NCBI GenBank assembly: GCA_947172415.1
Contig: OX359192.1
Coordinates: 374,501 to 438,500, forward strand
From: Chondrosia reniformis
Lineage: Eukaryota; Porifera; Demospongiae; Chondrillida; Chondrillidae
Direction: 5' to 3'
DNA length: 64,000 bases
Shown here: in pieces, positions 22,288 through 42,468 of the stretch
How the letters are laid out: each line of letters opens with the position of its first letter
How positions within the stretch are numbered: position 1 is the first letter of the stretch
The notes under the pieces: generated by a model
Database searches by the model: none
The model's input: only the letters and a program-made list of their open reading frames with translations
What the model was told of the DNA's origin: nothing
Program-made: the position numbers and the translations under genes

Positions 22288-23940
22288 CTACAGGTTGTGA
22301 TTTGTAAGGATCCTGTTTACAAATATCAGTAAAATGTCGTTCAACTCTGATGTGGTGTCCATGCTGCACACTTTAACCAACACACTCTTCCCACTAGATG
22401 ATAATAACTTTTCAACATTCTCCAGCAGTACCTAGTAATATAAAACAAAAAATGTGTTGCTCTTTTAATGATGCTTTGAAGTGAATGCTTGTGGTTTATC
22501 ACTTTGATTAGGATTTAGCAGGGCAGAATAATGGTAAGAGAAGGCATTACAGTGTCAACCTCCTGGTCTCTCTTACTTGAGTATTATCTACAGTACATCC
22601 TTTTGTGTTCAGTAGGGCCAAATGAGGAAGCCCCTTTAATCTGTTATCATCAAGATATTCCAGGAGGGCTCTACAGTTAACATCTACCTCTTGCCCAGGA
22701 CTTGCATCTAACACAACAATCTACAAAAAGAGGTGGAAAGTTGCAGTTGTTACTGTTGAAATGCATACAGCTTCAAGAATATCCTATTATTAAATGTAAT
22801 CTCTAGCCATAATCAGATACTGTTCAATTATGGTTTCCATGACAACTAAACTGTACTCACCACTCCTTGTTGATTATCGTAGTACTTGTTCCAGTATTTG
22901 CAAAGTCTGTCACTACCTTGAGGGACAGCAGCAAGTGATTGCAATAGAGAGAAATGAACATTCCACTAACCTCCAATCTCCTTGACATTTAAAATGGCTG
23001 AAGGAGTCATAATTGCCTTGATGGAGAATCCTGTAGACATGCACAAGATATGATACAAAATGGCCGATAAGTAAGTGATCTGGCTTGCCAGACCTCACAC
23101 AGTACCATGTGTTTGTCAGCAGACCTGAAGTCGGTTCCACATTTGTGCTCTCCTCTCCAGCAGCTGCTGACAATAGGGTGGACTTGCCTGATCCGCTAAA
23201 CCCCAAACAAAGAACATCTAATTTTGGTAAAGCTTTGTCCTTCTCTTTACATCCACAACAACACTACATATTAAAAACAAGACATTTCTTCCCTCCCAAG
23301 AATAAGCTGTATTGTATTGCATGCCAGTCTATAAGACTTCACTTTCAGTACAGGGGACTACCCCTAACAAAATGATTGAAGCCAGGTTATAAATTCCACC
23401 ACACATACATTACACACTACATGTCATCACTTTCCATAACAACAATCACATGACTGGAAATAAACAAGCCCAAAAAGGAGTGGTAGGCTGCTCACAAGCC
23501 ACGCCCACCCATTGACACAATGAGGTACAAGAGATCACCATCTGACATCATTTGGGCACAACTCCCAAATTCCATTTTATTAGAGGTTCAAGTTGTAGAA
23601 ATAACATTTCATTAGTAGAGACACGACACTAATCTTAAGAACTGAACTCAAAATAATTTCAATCAGGGGCTAACCCATTTAAGCACGTTAAATACGTTTC
23701 ACTTTCTTTGTTCAATTTGCGCAGTGGCAATGAACATTGACGCAAAGGGTAAAAATGAAATTGATACTTACAAGCGAGCCATGGCTCAAATGGAAAGTCA
23801 AGGATATCGTCTTGCTCCAGTGTGACACCAGTTAACTCACTTTATAGCAGAGGATCCGCAATGCTCCAAAGCCGAGATAGCAGACAGAGCACCTCACCGC
23901 CATCTATGACCTTGATTCTACTTACGTCATCGCTTTCCAT
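22288..23940 (-). CDS. ARL15: ADP-ribosylation-factor-like 15 family small GTPase
   Basis: Arf-family GTPase. Exons 23263-23125, 23030-22971, 22916-22861, 22720-22577 and 22431-22288 are in phase. A 15-nt first coding exon at 23940-23926 (MESDD) is proposed because it has a GTAAGT donor in phase 0. The predicted length is 185 aa (human about 204). It has an N-terminal CCCGCKE cluster, probably palmitoylated as proposed for the ARL15 CC motif, the P-loop CLGFSGSGKSTLLS, and VEPTSGFSIKAIM (switch I Thr). Switch II is LNVKEIGGSD, where ARL15 likewise has KELGG instead of DxxGQ. The guanine-specifying NKxD is not evident (LLNTKGCTVD). The start is uncertain; the core identification is good. Confidence 0.82.
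23423..23485. repeat. Direct repeat copy 1, near ARL15 5' end
   Basis: About 63 bp (TCATCACTTTCCATAACAAC ... GCCCAAAAAGGAGTGGTA) repeated in the same orientation at 23926-23989. Here the proposed start exon's donor is altered (GATGACATGTAG instead of GATGACGTAAGT). Confidence 0.9.
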
Positions 23941-23989
23941 AACAACAACCACATGACCGGAAATAAACAAGCCCAAAAAGGAGTGGTAC
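23926..23989. repeat. Direct repeat copy 2, holds proposed ARL15 start exon
   Basis: Second copy of the 63-bp repeat, about 500 bp from the first. It contains ATGGAAAGCGATGAC|GTAAGT on the minus strand and lies inside the ARL15/NEDD4 divergent promoter. Confidence 0.9.
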
Positions 23990-24100
23990 GGTTGCAATTT
24001 ATACGGATATATTGGCTGTATTTCGATACTATTGTTTCAGTGAGCTAGGAGAGTCGATAGATGATTTCGGAACATTTCTTACAGCAAGAAGATTGAAGCG
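23941..24100. promoter_or_regulatory. Divergent promoter ARL15-like / NEDD4-like
   Basis: 160 bp between the proposed start codons of two oppositely transcribed genes. It includes CCGGAAAT (ETS-like). Shared regulation is inferred from spacing. Confidence 0.5.
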
Positions 24101-33336
<9,236 letters not shown>

Positions 33337-33905
33337 TTGTTTTTGAAGTTTTACATTTCTAACTGCTATGGATAAATTAATCACAATTACGTAAATGTAT
33401 TGTATATGTTTGTGTATTTAAATGGATCACAATTGGAGAGTTTTATTAGTTGGTGGATCATAATTTACAATTGCTAAAGTAGAGATGGTTGTGGCAGCAA
33501 TTCTGAGACTGGGTCGAGTTTACACTAACACACTTTGTATGATACTTTTTTGTTGAATTTTGGGGTAATGCAAAGGAAGTATTACTAGTGTAATCTACTT
33601 TCTCTGTCATCTATTAAGTGTTTTTATTTAACTTATACGAACGCACATCCGAGGGAGCGATAGAAGAAAGGCGAGGAAATGAAGTTTATTTACTGCATAA
33701 TGCAAGTATTAGAAATATATTATACAGCCGAAGCTTCCGGCGGAAGCGAAACATTCGACTTCCTTATACGGAAGTATATCTGCCTGCCCCGCCCTGTAGA
33801 TCACGAGACTCTTTTCATAAACGTTTAAGGGACAAAGAACGGATACGGTAGAGGACACTGCCCATCTCCATTTTTGAGACATTTCCTCAAGAAAGGACTT
33901 ACAAA
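33337..33905. promoter_or_regulatory. NEDD4 3' flank and endophilin promoter
   Basis: Tandem spacing of 569 bp. The distal half has a palindromic pair of ETS-like sites, CTTCCGGCGGAAG (about 33734), and another GGAAGT site about 50 bp later, close to the endophilin start. Confidence 0.5.
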
Positions 33906-36900
33906 ATGAGCTACATAAAGAAACAGTACAATAAGGCGTCTCAAGTGAGTTTGTCCGCTATTGTCACTCGAAAAAGGGTTTAAAATCACTTTGCGTCTTG
34001 TTATAGTACATGAGCGAAAAGCTTGGCAAAGATGAGGGAACGAAACTCGACGAACAGTACAAAGAACTGGAAAGGGTGGGTTGCTTGAAGATAGTGAACG
34101 TTTAATAATTTTACCTCTCTGTTCATATATTGGAAAGTTGTGCTTTACTATCGTGTCGATACGCTTTAGTCTAGAGGGCCTGACACCTTTTCTATGCCAC
34201 AACTTTAAGGCAGAGTATGTATAGGAAATGTATATTTTGAATTACTGAACCTATTATGCTAAAATGATGAAATAGATTTGTAGCTAACCTGAAAATAGCC
34301 ATTGTAATCACATGTGTAGCTAGTTAGGATGTTTAACTGACTGATTGTTACTATTGTAAGTTTAACAAGATCTTAATTGTGTCTGAACAGTTGAATGATG
34401 AGAGGATTTAGTAAATACATTTGAATGTAGAGTACCTTTCACTGACTGACTGTTTTGGGTATGAGACAGAACCACTAGTAATACCAGTGTATGAGATAAT
34501 AAATCTGATGCAACTAATGGATATGATATCTATTGCAACCATTTTGATTGTCAATATCTCAATACCTCTGAATTATGTAGATAAATTTTCAGAACAATAA
34601 CATTATTATCTAAGATACCATCTTCTCTAACCTAACCAGGTACATAGATATAGCTATACAGATTTGAGTAAATATTAAGAGTTAAGTTTTTATTTTCTTT
34701 CTTTCTCCCTTGGTGTTTTTGGGAATTCCACCCTTTATAAATATCCTGTAGGAGTCTAATTTGAATATTTTAATGTACAGAAATCAAAGTGATATTTTGC
34801 ATTTTCTGTGCATTGAAAATTTAGTCATTTCATAGATCCTGTAAATGATAAGTACTGCTCCGTGTGTACTTCCCCATTAGGAGTCCATTCACGTCATTAT
34901 AAGCAGGTGGGTGCCTGTTGGGCGAATAATGAGCCTTCCTTAGCACGTATATAACGTACATGGTGAATGGAATTGAAGTAATTTGTTGCATGTTGTATGT
35001 AGCAGAGGTCAGTGAAAGAGGAACTAGTGCCCAAAGTCAGTGGCACTCGAGCCATTCACAGTATTTCATAGCAACATGGCTACAATTGATGATGTCAATA
35101 TTTTCTTGACATGAAACAATATTGAATAGATTTGTATCACACAATTTTCAGCACGGCAGTCCCTCTGTGTTGCATGCTTCTCGTTTCCTTTTAGTCATTG
35201 TTTTGCTACTCACTGAAATGTGTGCTGCACTTCAGTTTCCCAAAGTCTGTGGTTTAAAGTTATAGCACATTTTTAGGACAGTATTGTCAATAGTACAAAG
35301 TGTCATGTTGACACAATTCCTGGCATGATGTTATATATCCATGAAAACCAGCCCCAATCAAAGTGACTAAGAGGTGTTACCTGTAGTTCACCCACTGCTT
35401 GATACAGGTTGCTAGGTGATAGTTGTGTGAGAGGGCGGTCCCTCCTAGCATGTGTGAATGTAGCACCACTCCCAGTGAAAACTGACATACAACCTGACAA
35501 ACAACATACAATTCAGCATGTAAAAATGACGTTAGAAATTATTCAAAAACAAGACAGTGTCAGGTAAATGCGTAGTAAATGCGTCTCAAGTTTTGGTGTG
35601 ATTTGACGCAACCTTTGAAGGAACATAGTAGTACGTAGAATGGAAGGAATATGTTACTGTTAAAGCTACGTATTAAAGATGATTTATTGATACGGTTACC
35701 AGTTCTTTTTGTTGCTTGTCCTATTGTAGTTGACTGATGTTACTGTAAAGTCAATCTCCGAGGTCATCAGCAAGACCCAGGAACTGCTCCACCCGAATCC
35801 AGCCACTCGAGTGAAGCTTGCTGCCTCTCAGTCTCTCTACAAGATCAGGGGACAAACTACGAGCAAGAAATATCCCCACCCCGAGAGCCACATGTCAGAC
35901 ACCATGTTGAAATGTGGAGATGACTTCGGGGGAGAAGATTGCGAGTCGGGCTTTGGACAAGCTCTAATAGACTTTGGAAAGACTATGAGAGAACTATCTG
36001 ACGTAAAGGACAACCTTGTAAGCCTCATTTACACCACCGCATCACTTTTTAGTCTTCAGTGAAGCCTGCTATGACGGACACCAAACAATTTAGGATTAGG
36101 ACACACAAAAGTTCAAGTACAATATAATCTTAAATTTATATAGTTAGGTATGGCTATGTTTGCAATATAGTGTGGTCACCTTGGGTGGGACATGCATGAG
36201 GGGACCGAATGATGGGGAAAACCCCGAGTCATTTGATGTTGCTGGAAGTGACCTAGATTATGGTCCTTTTGTAGTAAATAATATAAATAATTTGAGAATT
36301 CCAACGGAATGGTGTTATAATTATAATATTTCTGAGGCTATACACACGTACTTGATAAACAGACTTTTGAATAGCAATGCAATTGCTATTAATATTTTTA
36401 AAATTGGTTATGAAAATGAACTGTTTTGCAGGAATTTCAATGTTTTTACTGTTAAGCTCTTTCACTTTGGCCAACCCTTTATAAGGCTGCAGTTTGTACA
36501 TTACTGTCATAGCAACCTTTTGTGTTGGGAAATACTTACTACCTCCCTCTACATGTAAACATAATACAGAGTATCATAGCGCTTTATTGAGCCTCATCAC
36601 AATTGTATTCACAAGTCAAATGTTTCAAGCCAGAGGTCTTCATCAGCTCAATAAAGTTAGGATATTTATCATAAACACAAGAAACATCCCATATCAGTTC
36701 AGGTATTGTTTATGTATGTATACTATACTATTTATGAGTGTCCATCTTCTGAATAGGATGATAATGTGAAGGACAATTTTCTGGATCCCCTGCAGCTGCT
36801 GGTAGCAAAGGACATCAAAGAGATTGACGTAAGGGCAGTGTACCCGACATTTCATGACCCGTTGACAGCAGAAAATATTTACATAAACATAGAGAATATT

Positions 36901-39900
36901 TTACTAACTTTAGAAAGTTTAAATACTCAATACTACGATTGTATAGAACATTTGATACGTGTCATGTTAGCTTTCTGATAACTAAACCTTTAAACATTAG
37001 CTTTTGACAAAGTACAATATATAATTATGTAACAATCACATCTGGTAAATGTGTTACCATAGAAACAAGTTTGAATGTCATGCCACGCTACTGACATAGT
37101 TCCTAAACTTCTCAAATTAGCATGCTAAGAGATCTCTTCTAAATGGATCGTGTTTCTGTCTCCTTTCTCACAGCATCACCGTAAGAAGGTCAACAGTAGA
37201 AGGCTGGATTTTGACGGGAAGAAGAGGAGACAAGCCAATGGAGCCAAGATCACTGATGATGAGATTGTAATAGCAGGTACCAAATTTGAGGAATCCCTTG
37301 AGCTGGCTTCCACTGGAATGGCCAATCTCTTGGACAGTGATGTAAGCCAACAGAGGTCATGTGATTATTTATATCTGGTCATGTGATTGATGATGTAATT
37401 GGTCATGTGACTAGTCCTTGTTACTATATATGTATGTGTCAACATATCTATTTATATTAAGTAAGTACCAGATTGGTGCTATTTCAAGTTGCATACCTAC
37501 GTACATAACAGATTGCCTGTAAACACAGATAGACAGTTAAAATGGACTCCTCTTAATGTATTCCCCTTTGAGGTACGTAACTTTCCCATTAAGAAATCTG
37601 TTATCTTTATCTCATTGGCAATTTTGTTGTAGTAATTTCAGACTGTCCATTAAAACCATTAGATTTCCTTTGGCATTATTATGCATATGCCATTTTCATG
37701 AATAATCTAATACACCATTTTCCTACATGCCATACCTACTCTGTAAAAAAGGGCTATAGGGGACTAAACCTGGAGAGAGCTTTGGATGAAGATACAGGAA
37801 TCTTCTTATTCTTCTTCTGCTCCACTGTGCCATTTATATCATGTATATTTCACTGTATATGTCTGTTTGTAGTTAAACATTGGGTAAAGGATGCTGAAGG
37901 TAATAAGATCTATACAATTAGTCAAGGAAATGAGATACTTATTTGTAAAACTAAGCCTGATCTTGTGTCCACCATATGCATGTATGTATTACATAACCAG
38001 GCCTGCTGTATTTCCATAGTGATAGTTACACAGTACCACTATACTGTATGCTAATCTAAGGAATGCACAGCTCAGCTCTGCCTGTGGAGGTAGATCAATC
38101 TAACCTTATCTGTGGTACTCATCTAAATTTGGTGTCCCATTATTATGCAATGACTGTTGTTACTAAATATAGAGTGTTTTGTAGGTGAGACTTACAGTCC
38201 AATAGCTCTGTTGTTACAGTTACAAAGTGGGTAGGCCAATACTATCTGATTTCACATTGAATTCCATTCTGTACTTGGTGAAATGTTGCCAGTTTATCGT
38301 GATTTTTAAGGAAAAGTAGAAGTTTCTTTTTTGGCTTTAAAAGTGTAACCTGAGTTAAATCAGTGGCCACTATGCAGTATTACAAGTGTGTGGTAGTTGG
38401 AGATGGTTCTATAGGGAAGACTTGTATGATTATCAGTTATAGCACAGACACATTCCCTGATGAATATATCCCCACTGTAGTCGATAATCACACTGTCAAT
38501 GTGGTAGCAGATGATTTTGCTGCCCAGCTAATAGTCTGGGATACTGCTGGGCAGGAGGATTATGACAGATTGAGACCTCTCTCTTACCCTCAGACAGATG
38601 TCTTTCTCCTCTGTTTCTCGACAGTAGACCGACAGTCTCTGGATAATGTTAAGGAGAGATGGTATCCTGAACTGGTCCATCACTGTCCCACAGCACCCAT
38701 AGTCCTTGTGGGAACTAAGAAGGACCTCAGGGACGACCCAGGCAGTGGCCATATTCCCAATTATGGCATCAGCTATGAACAGGGCCTTGTGATTATGAGA
38801 GAAATAGGAGCAGTTGAGTATTTAGAATGTTCTGCCAAGACGCGCCAGGGACTTAATGAAGTGTTTGTAGCAGCCCTGAAGGCCATTATTACTCCTAAAA
38901 AGACATCCAAAAGGCGACGCTGCAACCTATTATGAGATATATAGGGTACTTTTTATCAACCCGATATCAGTTAGTTTACTTTAGTACTTTTGGTTTTCTG
39001 TTGTATTAACAGTATAAATTGATTTGTTACTAATGTTCTGTTCTGTGTGGTTTGACTGCTATACATTGGCCCCAAGTTCTAATGAATTTGAAAAGGAGAC
39101 CATTAGATGTGCATCCAATCTTACAACTGCAATCTCATCTCTTTTCACTTGGTATCTCCTCCAACTCTTCTCCCGGGGGCTTCCTCCAACTCTTCTCCCA
39201 GGGGCCTCCTCCAACTCTTCTCCCAGGGGCCTCCTCCAACTCTTCTCCCAGGGGCCTCCTCCAACTCTTCTCCCGGGGGCCTCCTCCAACTCTTCTCCCG
39301 GGGGCCTCCTCCAACTCTTCTCCCGGGGGCCTCCTCCAACTCTTCTCCCGGGGGCCTCCTCCAACTCTTCTCCCGGGGGCCTCCTCCAACTCTTCTCCCG
39401 GGGGCCTCCTCCAACTCTTCTCCCGGGGGCCTCCTCCAACTCTTCTCCCGGGGGCCTCCTCCAACTCTTCTCCCGGGGGCCTCCTCCAACTCTTCTCCCG
39501 GGGGCCTCCTCCAACTCTTCTCCCGGGGGCCTCCTCCAACTCTTCTCCCGGGGGCCTCCTCCAACTCTTCTCCCGGGGGCCTCCTCCAACTCTTCTCCCG
39601 GGGGCCTCCTCCAACTCTTCTCCCGGGGGCCTCCTCCAACTCTTCTCCCGGGGGCCTCCTCCAACTCTTCTCCCGGGGGCCTCCTCCAACTCTTCTCCCA
39701 GGGGCCAGAAAGCACAGATATATAGGACTGAATCCACTTGATAGATGGTGCTATTTCTCCCACTGCCCAGGGTCGTGACCTACGTAGATGTTGATTCAAC
39801 TCTTTCCAACCACATGAATTAATAATCTAACACACCATTTTTCAAAATGCTACATCTACTTTAGAATAAAAGGCCTATACGGAACTCACCTAGTAAAAAA

Positions 39901-40756
39901 ATAAAAAATTAAGCATTTAGAGATTACAATATTTTTGAGGTAGTTAATGAACCTCTTTACCCTACCTATGTGGACATCATCAGTTACACTACAGGAACAC
40001 TTTTGTGTCAGTGTTCTAACTGTGAATTGTATCATTACCAGTCATTGTAGAGTCACTGCCTCCTCCATATTTTATATGATCAAAGAATACTTTTAAGTTT
40101 GTTACAGTAATGAGAAGGAGCTGTTGCATACATTTCTCTGTTATTTTCAATTTCTGGACTTCAATTTTGTTTGAGTGAATGCCTCTTTAATCATGATTGT
40201 TTATAAATTTTATCACTGTAGATTGTTTGTGCTATGTACGTGTATTGTATATTGAGTAGAGGTTGTGCCTTGTGTGTGTTGTCTGTAGGTGGAACAGGTC
40301 AGCCAGCTGGCCTCCTTTGTTGATGCTCTAGTGGAATACCACAGTAGGTGTACTGAGATTCTTGAGACGCTTCAGACTACCTTGGCACAGAATATTGAAG
40401 AAACGCAGCGAAGACCAAAAAGGGACCTCTCCATTTCCTTTGTGAAATCTACCTCCAACTCCCTCAAATACAACAGTACACCTGAAGACACAGAGGTAGG
40501 AATGTCTTCCTATAATCCTCCTCCAACATACCAGTCCGAGCCGGATCCATCTCCACCAGCTCCTGCCAACCAGTCCCCTGCTTCTGCTAAGGCTCTGTAC
40601 GACTTTGATGCTGAGAATGAGGGAGAACTTGACTTCAATGAAGGAGACATTATCAAACTGACAAGTAGGATTGATGAAAATTGGTTGGAAGGGGAAGTCA
40701 GTGGCAGAAAGGGGTTCTTCCCGGATAACTATGTGGAAATTATTGTCCCTCTCTAA
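33906..40756 (+). CDS. SH3GL: Endophilin-A (BAR-SH3)
   Basis: Membrane-curving BAR-domain protein of clathrin-dependent and fast endocytosis, recruiting dynamin and synaptojanin through its SH3 domain. Six exons: 33906-33944, 34007-34075, 35730-36017, 36757-36828, 37174-37341 and 40289-40756. They total 1104 nt (367 aa; vertebrate SH3GL proteins about 350-368). The start [13 protein letters not shown] resembles the amphipathic H0 helix. BAR motifs are [56 protein letters not shown] and [12 protein letters not shown] proline-rich linker is followed by an SH3 domain at about 310-367 ([37 protein letters not shown]). The last exon encodes the end of BAR plus the SH3 uninterrupted. The 2.9-kb last intron hosts a Rac-like gene. 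Confidence 0.96.
34076..35729 (+). other. Endophilin intron 2 (1.65 kb)
   Basis: AT-rich, mostly without recognisable signal. About 34710-34735 carries a short family-A-like piece in reverse (GGGAATTCCACCCTTTATAA). Positions 35340-35500 are GC-richer, with an antisense open frame of unknown meaning. Confidence 0.5.
37698..37835. mobile_element. Dispersed repeat, family A, inverted partial copy
   Basis: Reverse-complement match to the family-A end (CATGAATAATCTAATACACC, CCTACATGCCATACCTACTC, GCTTTGGATGAAGATACAGG). It lies in the endophilin intron upstream of the Rac-like gene. A further truncated piece lies at 39816-39893. Confidence 0.75.
38372..38935 (+). CDS. Rac-like Rho-family GTPase, intronless, nested in endophilin intron
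   Basis: A single exon of 187 codons with no intron, sense-oriented inside the last endophilin intron. The ATG at 38372 was chosen because [12 protein letters not shown] aligns exactly with the Rac1 N-terminus; the upstream in-frame GTG is not needed. P-loop GDGSIGKTC, Thr35, [20 protein letters not shown] with Gln61, VGTKKDL (TKxD) and ECSAKT are all present, so nucleotide binding and hydrolysis are expected. Trp56 is kept. Tail [12 protein letters not shown] is polybasic plus a CaaX box ending in Leu (geranylgeranylation predicted). Effector-loop residues differ from Rac1: Val at 37 (Phe) and His at 40 (Tyr). The Rho insert region is shortened. It is probably a retroposed Rac copy with altered effector choice; expression is unproven. 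Confidence 0.9.
   Translation: MQYYKCVVVGDGSIGKTCMIISYSTDTFPDEYIPTVVDNHTVNVVADDFAAQLIVWDTAGQEDYDRLRPLSYPQTDVFLLCFSTVDRQSLDNVKERWYPELVHHCPTAPIVLVGTKKDLRDDPGSGHIPNYGISYEQGLVIMREIGAVEYLECSAKTRQGLNEVFVAALKAIITPKKTSKRRRCNLL
39155..39710. repeat. 25-bp minisatellite, about 22 copies
   Basis: Units of CTCCTCCAACTCTTCTCCCG + GGGGC; the first copies carry CCCAGGGGC variants and later ones are homogeneous. The unit length of 25 is not a multiple of 3 and has no stop in any frame shown, so several overlapping 160-246-codon frames appear on both strands. It lies in the endophilin intron, about 220 bp after the Rac-like stop. Confidence 0.97.
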
Positions 40757-42468
40757 ACTGCAAATTTGTAATATCTCTGCTTTGGACACGTATTATGATA
40801 AGATTTTTTGCTGTAGTTTCAAAAAGCTATTATCATTATTATTTCATATAACAAATATAATGGAACTATTGTCAACTATGTAAGTATTGGAAGCATAATG
40901 ATGCATGTACATATACTTACGTATGTACATATTATATGCATGCTGTGTATCAGAGAATCGATTATTGTCAATGAGTTTCGTTAATTCCCTAATATCATTT
41001 AATGTACCACTACAATTGTACAGTTGTGCCATGCAATAGTGTCTTGCATGCAGAAACTAATTATAGACTATAGCTAAAGTATATATCAAAAAGTCTTATA
41101 TAACATGGATTTAGAGGCAAAGTCTCCAATCTGTTACAGAGTCACTGATAAAGGGTGGAGTTCACAGAAACAGCTCTCAGTCCCAATAGAAAAAGAAAGA
41201 AAACTTAATTTGTATGAAAGACACTGTACATATATAAAGCAGTCTATTCTAAGTACTTTCCTTAATTAGCCTCACGTTATGCATATTGATGAGTCAGCCA
41301 TGTCTACATGATTAAAGACCTCATTGTTTTGATCTGCTCGAGTGTTGGTTATTGGGAATATGCTTGGACAATCCTTCAGTATACATATTTAAAAGTGAAA
41401 GCATTACAGGTAATGTAAATATATACATACAGCATCCCATATGGCCGTATGTAATGATAACAAGCGTAGATCACCCATTACTTATAGTACAACGTTTAGG
41501 AGTGTCAAATGTGTTGTAGATATGATAAATTCTGTTGAAGACTTCATTGGGCCCATTAAAGTCTTTTGGATGTTATGCATGCACTGTAGTGAATTTCCCA
41601 AAACAGCTGTCTGGCTCACTGGTGCAGAAGAGAAGGAAAAGAACTTTATCCTCATCAAAATTATGGCTTCTTTAGGAAAAACAACCTCTTCTAGTTGTAT
41701 GCATATTACATACTGTATATATATGAACTTGGGGCATTGATATAGCAGCTCTACAGTAATACAAGAGATATGATCAGTCTCTGTTATACTTATATAGCAG
41801 TAGCTGTGAGCTTGTCCTTTTTGAATTATATATACGTACGTATATCTGCTATTTATATGAACAATCTAAAGGTTATATCGTGCCTATGAAGTTAAGGAAG
41901 CATATAGAGGATAGAATTAAACAACAATTTTTTAGACAGTCCATAGTTACTAACTAAAGAGCCTTGGATGAGCATATCCTTGAGCTAGACACTTCAATGC
42001 ACTTGACTTAATGTGCATATTTCACATTTCAAGTAGACGCATCTTTAATTTCTTCTTTTCTTCTTGTAGGTTGTCTAAAGTGGAAAATATTGTTTTCCGC
42101 CACCTTAAGACCCTCTCTGCCTTTTATGTTACAAAATTAATCAATTAGTTTCATTTTTCTCTCACTTATTTGATCCATTCACAATATATACATATACCTA
42201 GAGTCATATGTACTTATATAGATGATTAATTAATTACAAAATTACCAATGATGTAATGCTGTGGTTTAACTAAGCTCTGGAATCCCTAAAAGTGTTCCAT
42301 TATATACTGCAGTGAACTAGTTAGTGTTTCAGTTCAGTATATAGCTTGAAAGTGAATTCAATAACCTATTCAATAAGTGAGTTACTAGGAACTTATAACT
42401 TTTGGGAAATCCTAAGGCTGGTGTATAAGTGAGGTTTTAAAGATTTAGCCTACGACTTTAGTAATACT
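40757..42468. other. Intergenic region endophilin to kinase, with repeat relics
   Basis: 1.7 kb of AT-rich DNA. Positions 41120-41215 (TCACTGATAAAGGGTGGAG, CAGAAACAGCTCTCAG) and 41585-41690 (AATTTCCCAAAACAGCTGTC...) look like decayed family-A copies. No gene is recognised. The kinase promoter must lie in its distal part. Confidence 0.55.

Noticed and set aside
23730..23825. Short plus-strand frame MNIDAKGKNEID... of 31 codons
   Set aside because: Too short and antisense within the 5' intron of ARL15; no homology recalled.
35303..35500. Minus-strand frame with a possible exon (acceptor-like TATGTCAG, donor-like CAGGTAAC)
   Set aside because: Lies antisense in an endophilin intron, with no recognisable family and no partner exons; perhaps a gene or element remnant.
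36160..36978. Endophilin intron frames on the plus strand
   Set aside because: AT-rich low-complexity reading; only 36757-36828 is a real exon fixed by phase and BAR homology.
38363..38371. Upstream in-frame start of the Rac-like gene
   Set aside because: The codon is GTG, and the ATG at 38372 matches the exact Rac1 N-terminus.
39024..39799. Five overlapping 160-246-codon frames on both strands
   Set aside because: All are readings of the 25-bp array; no homology, no start context.
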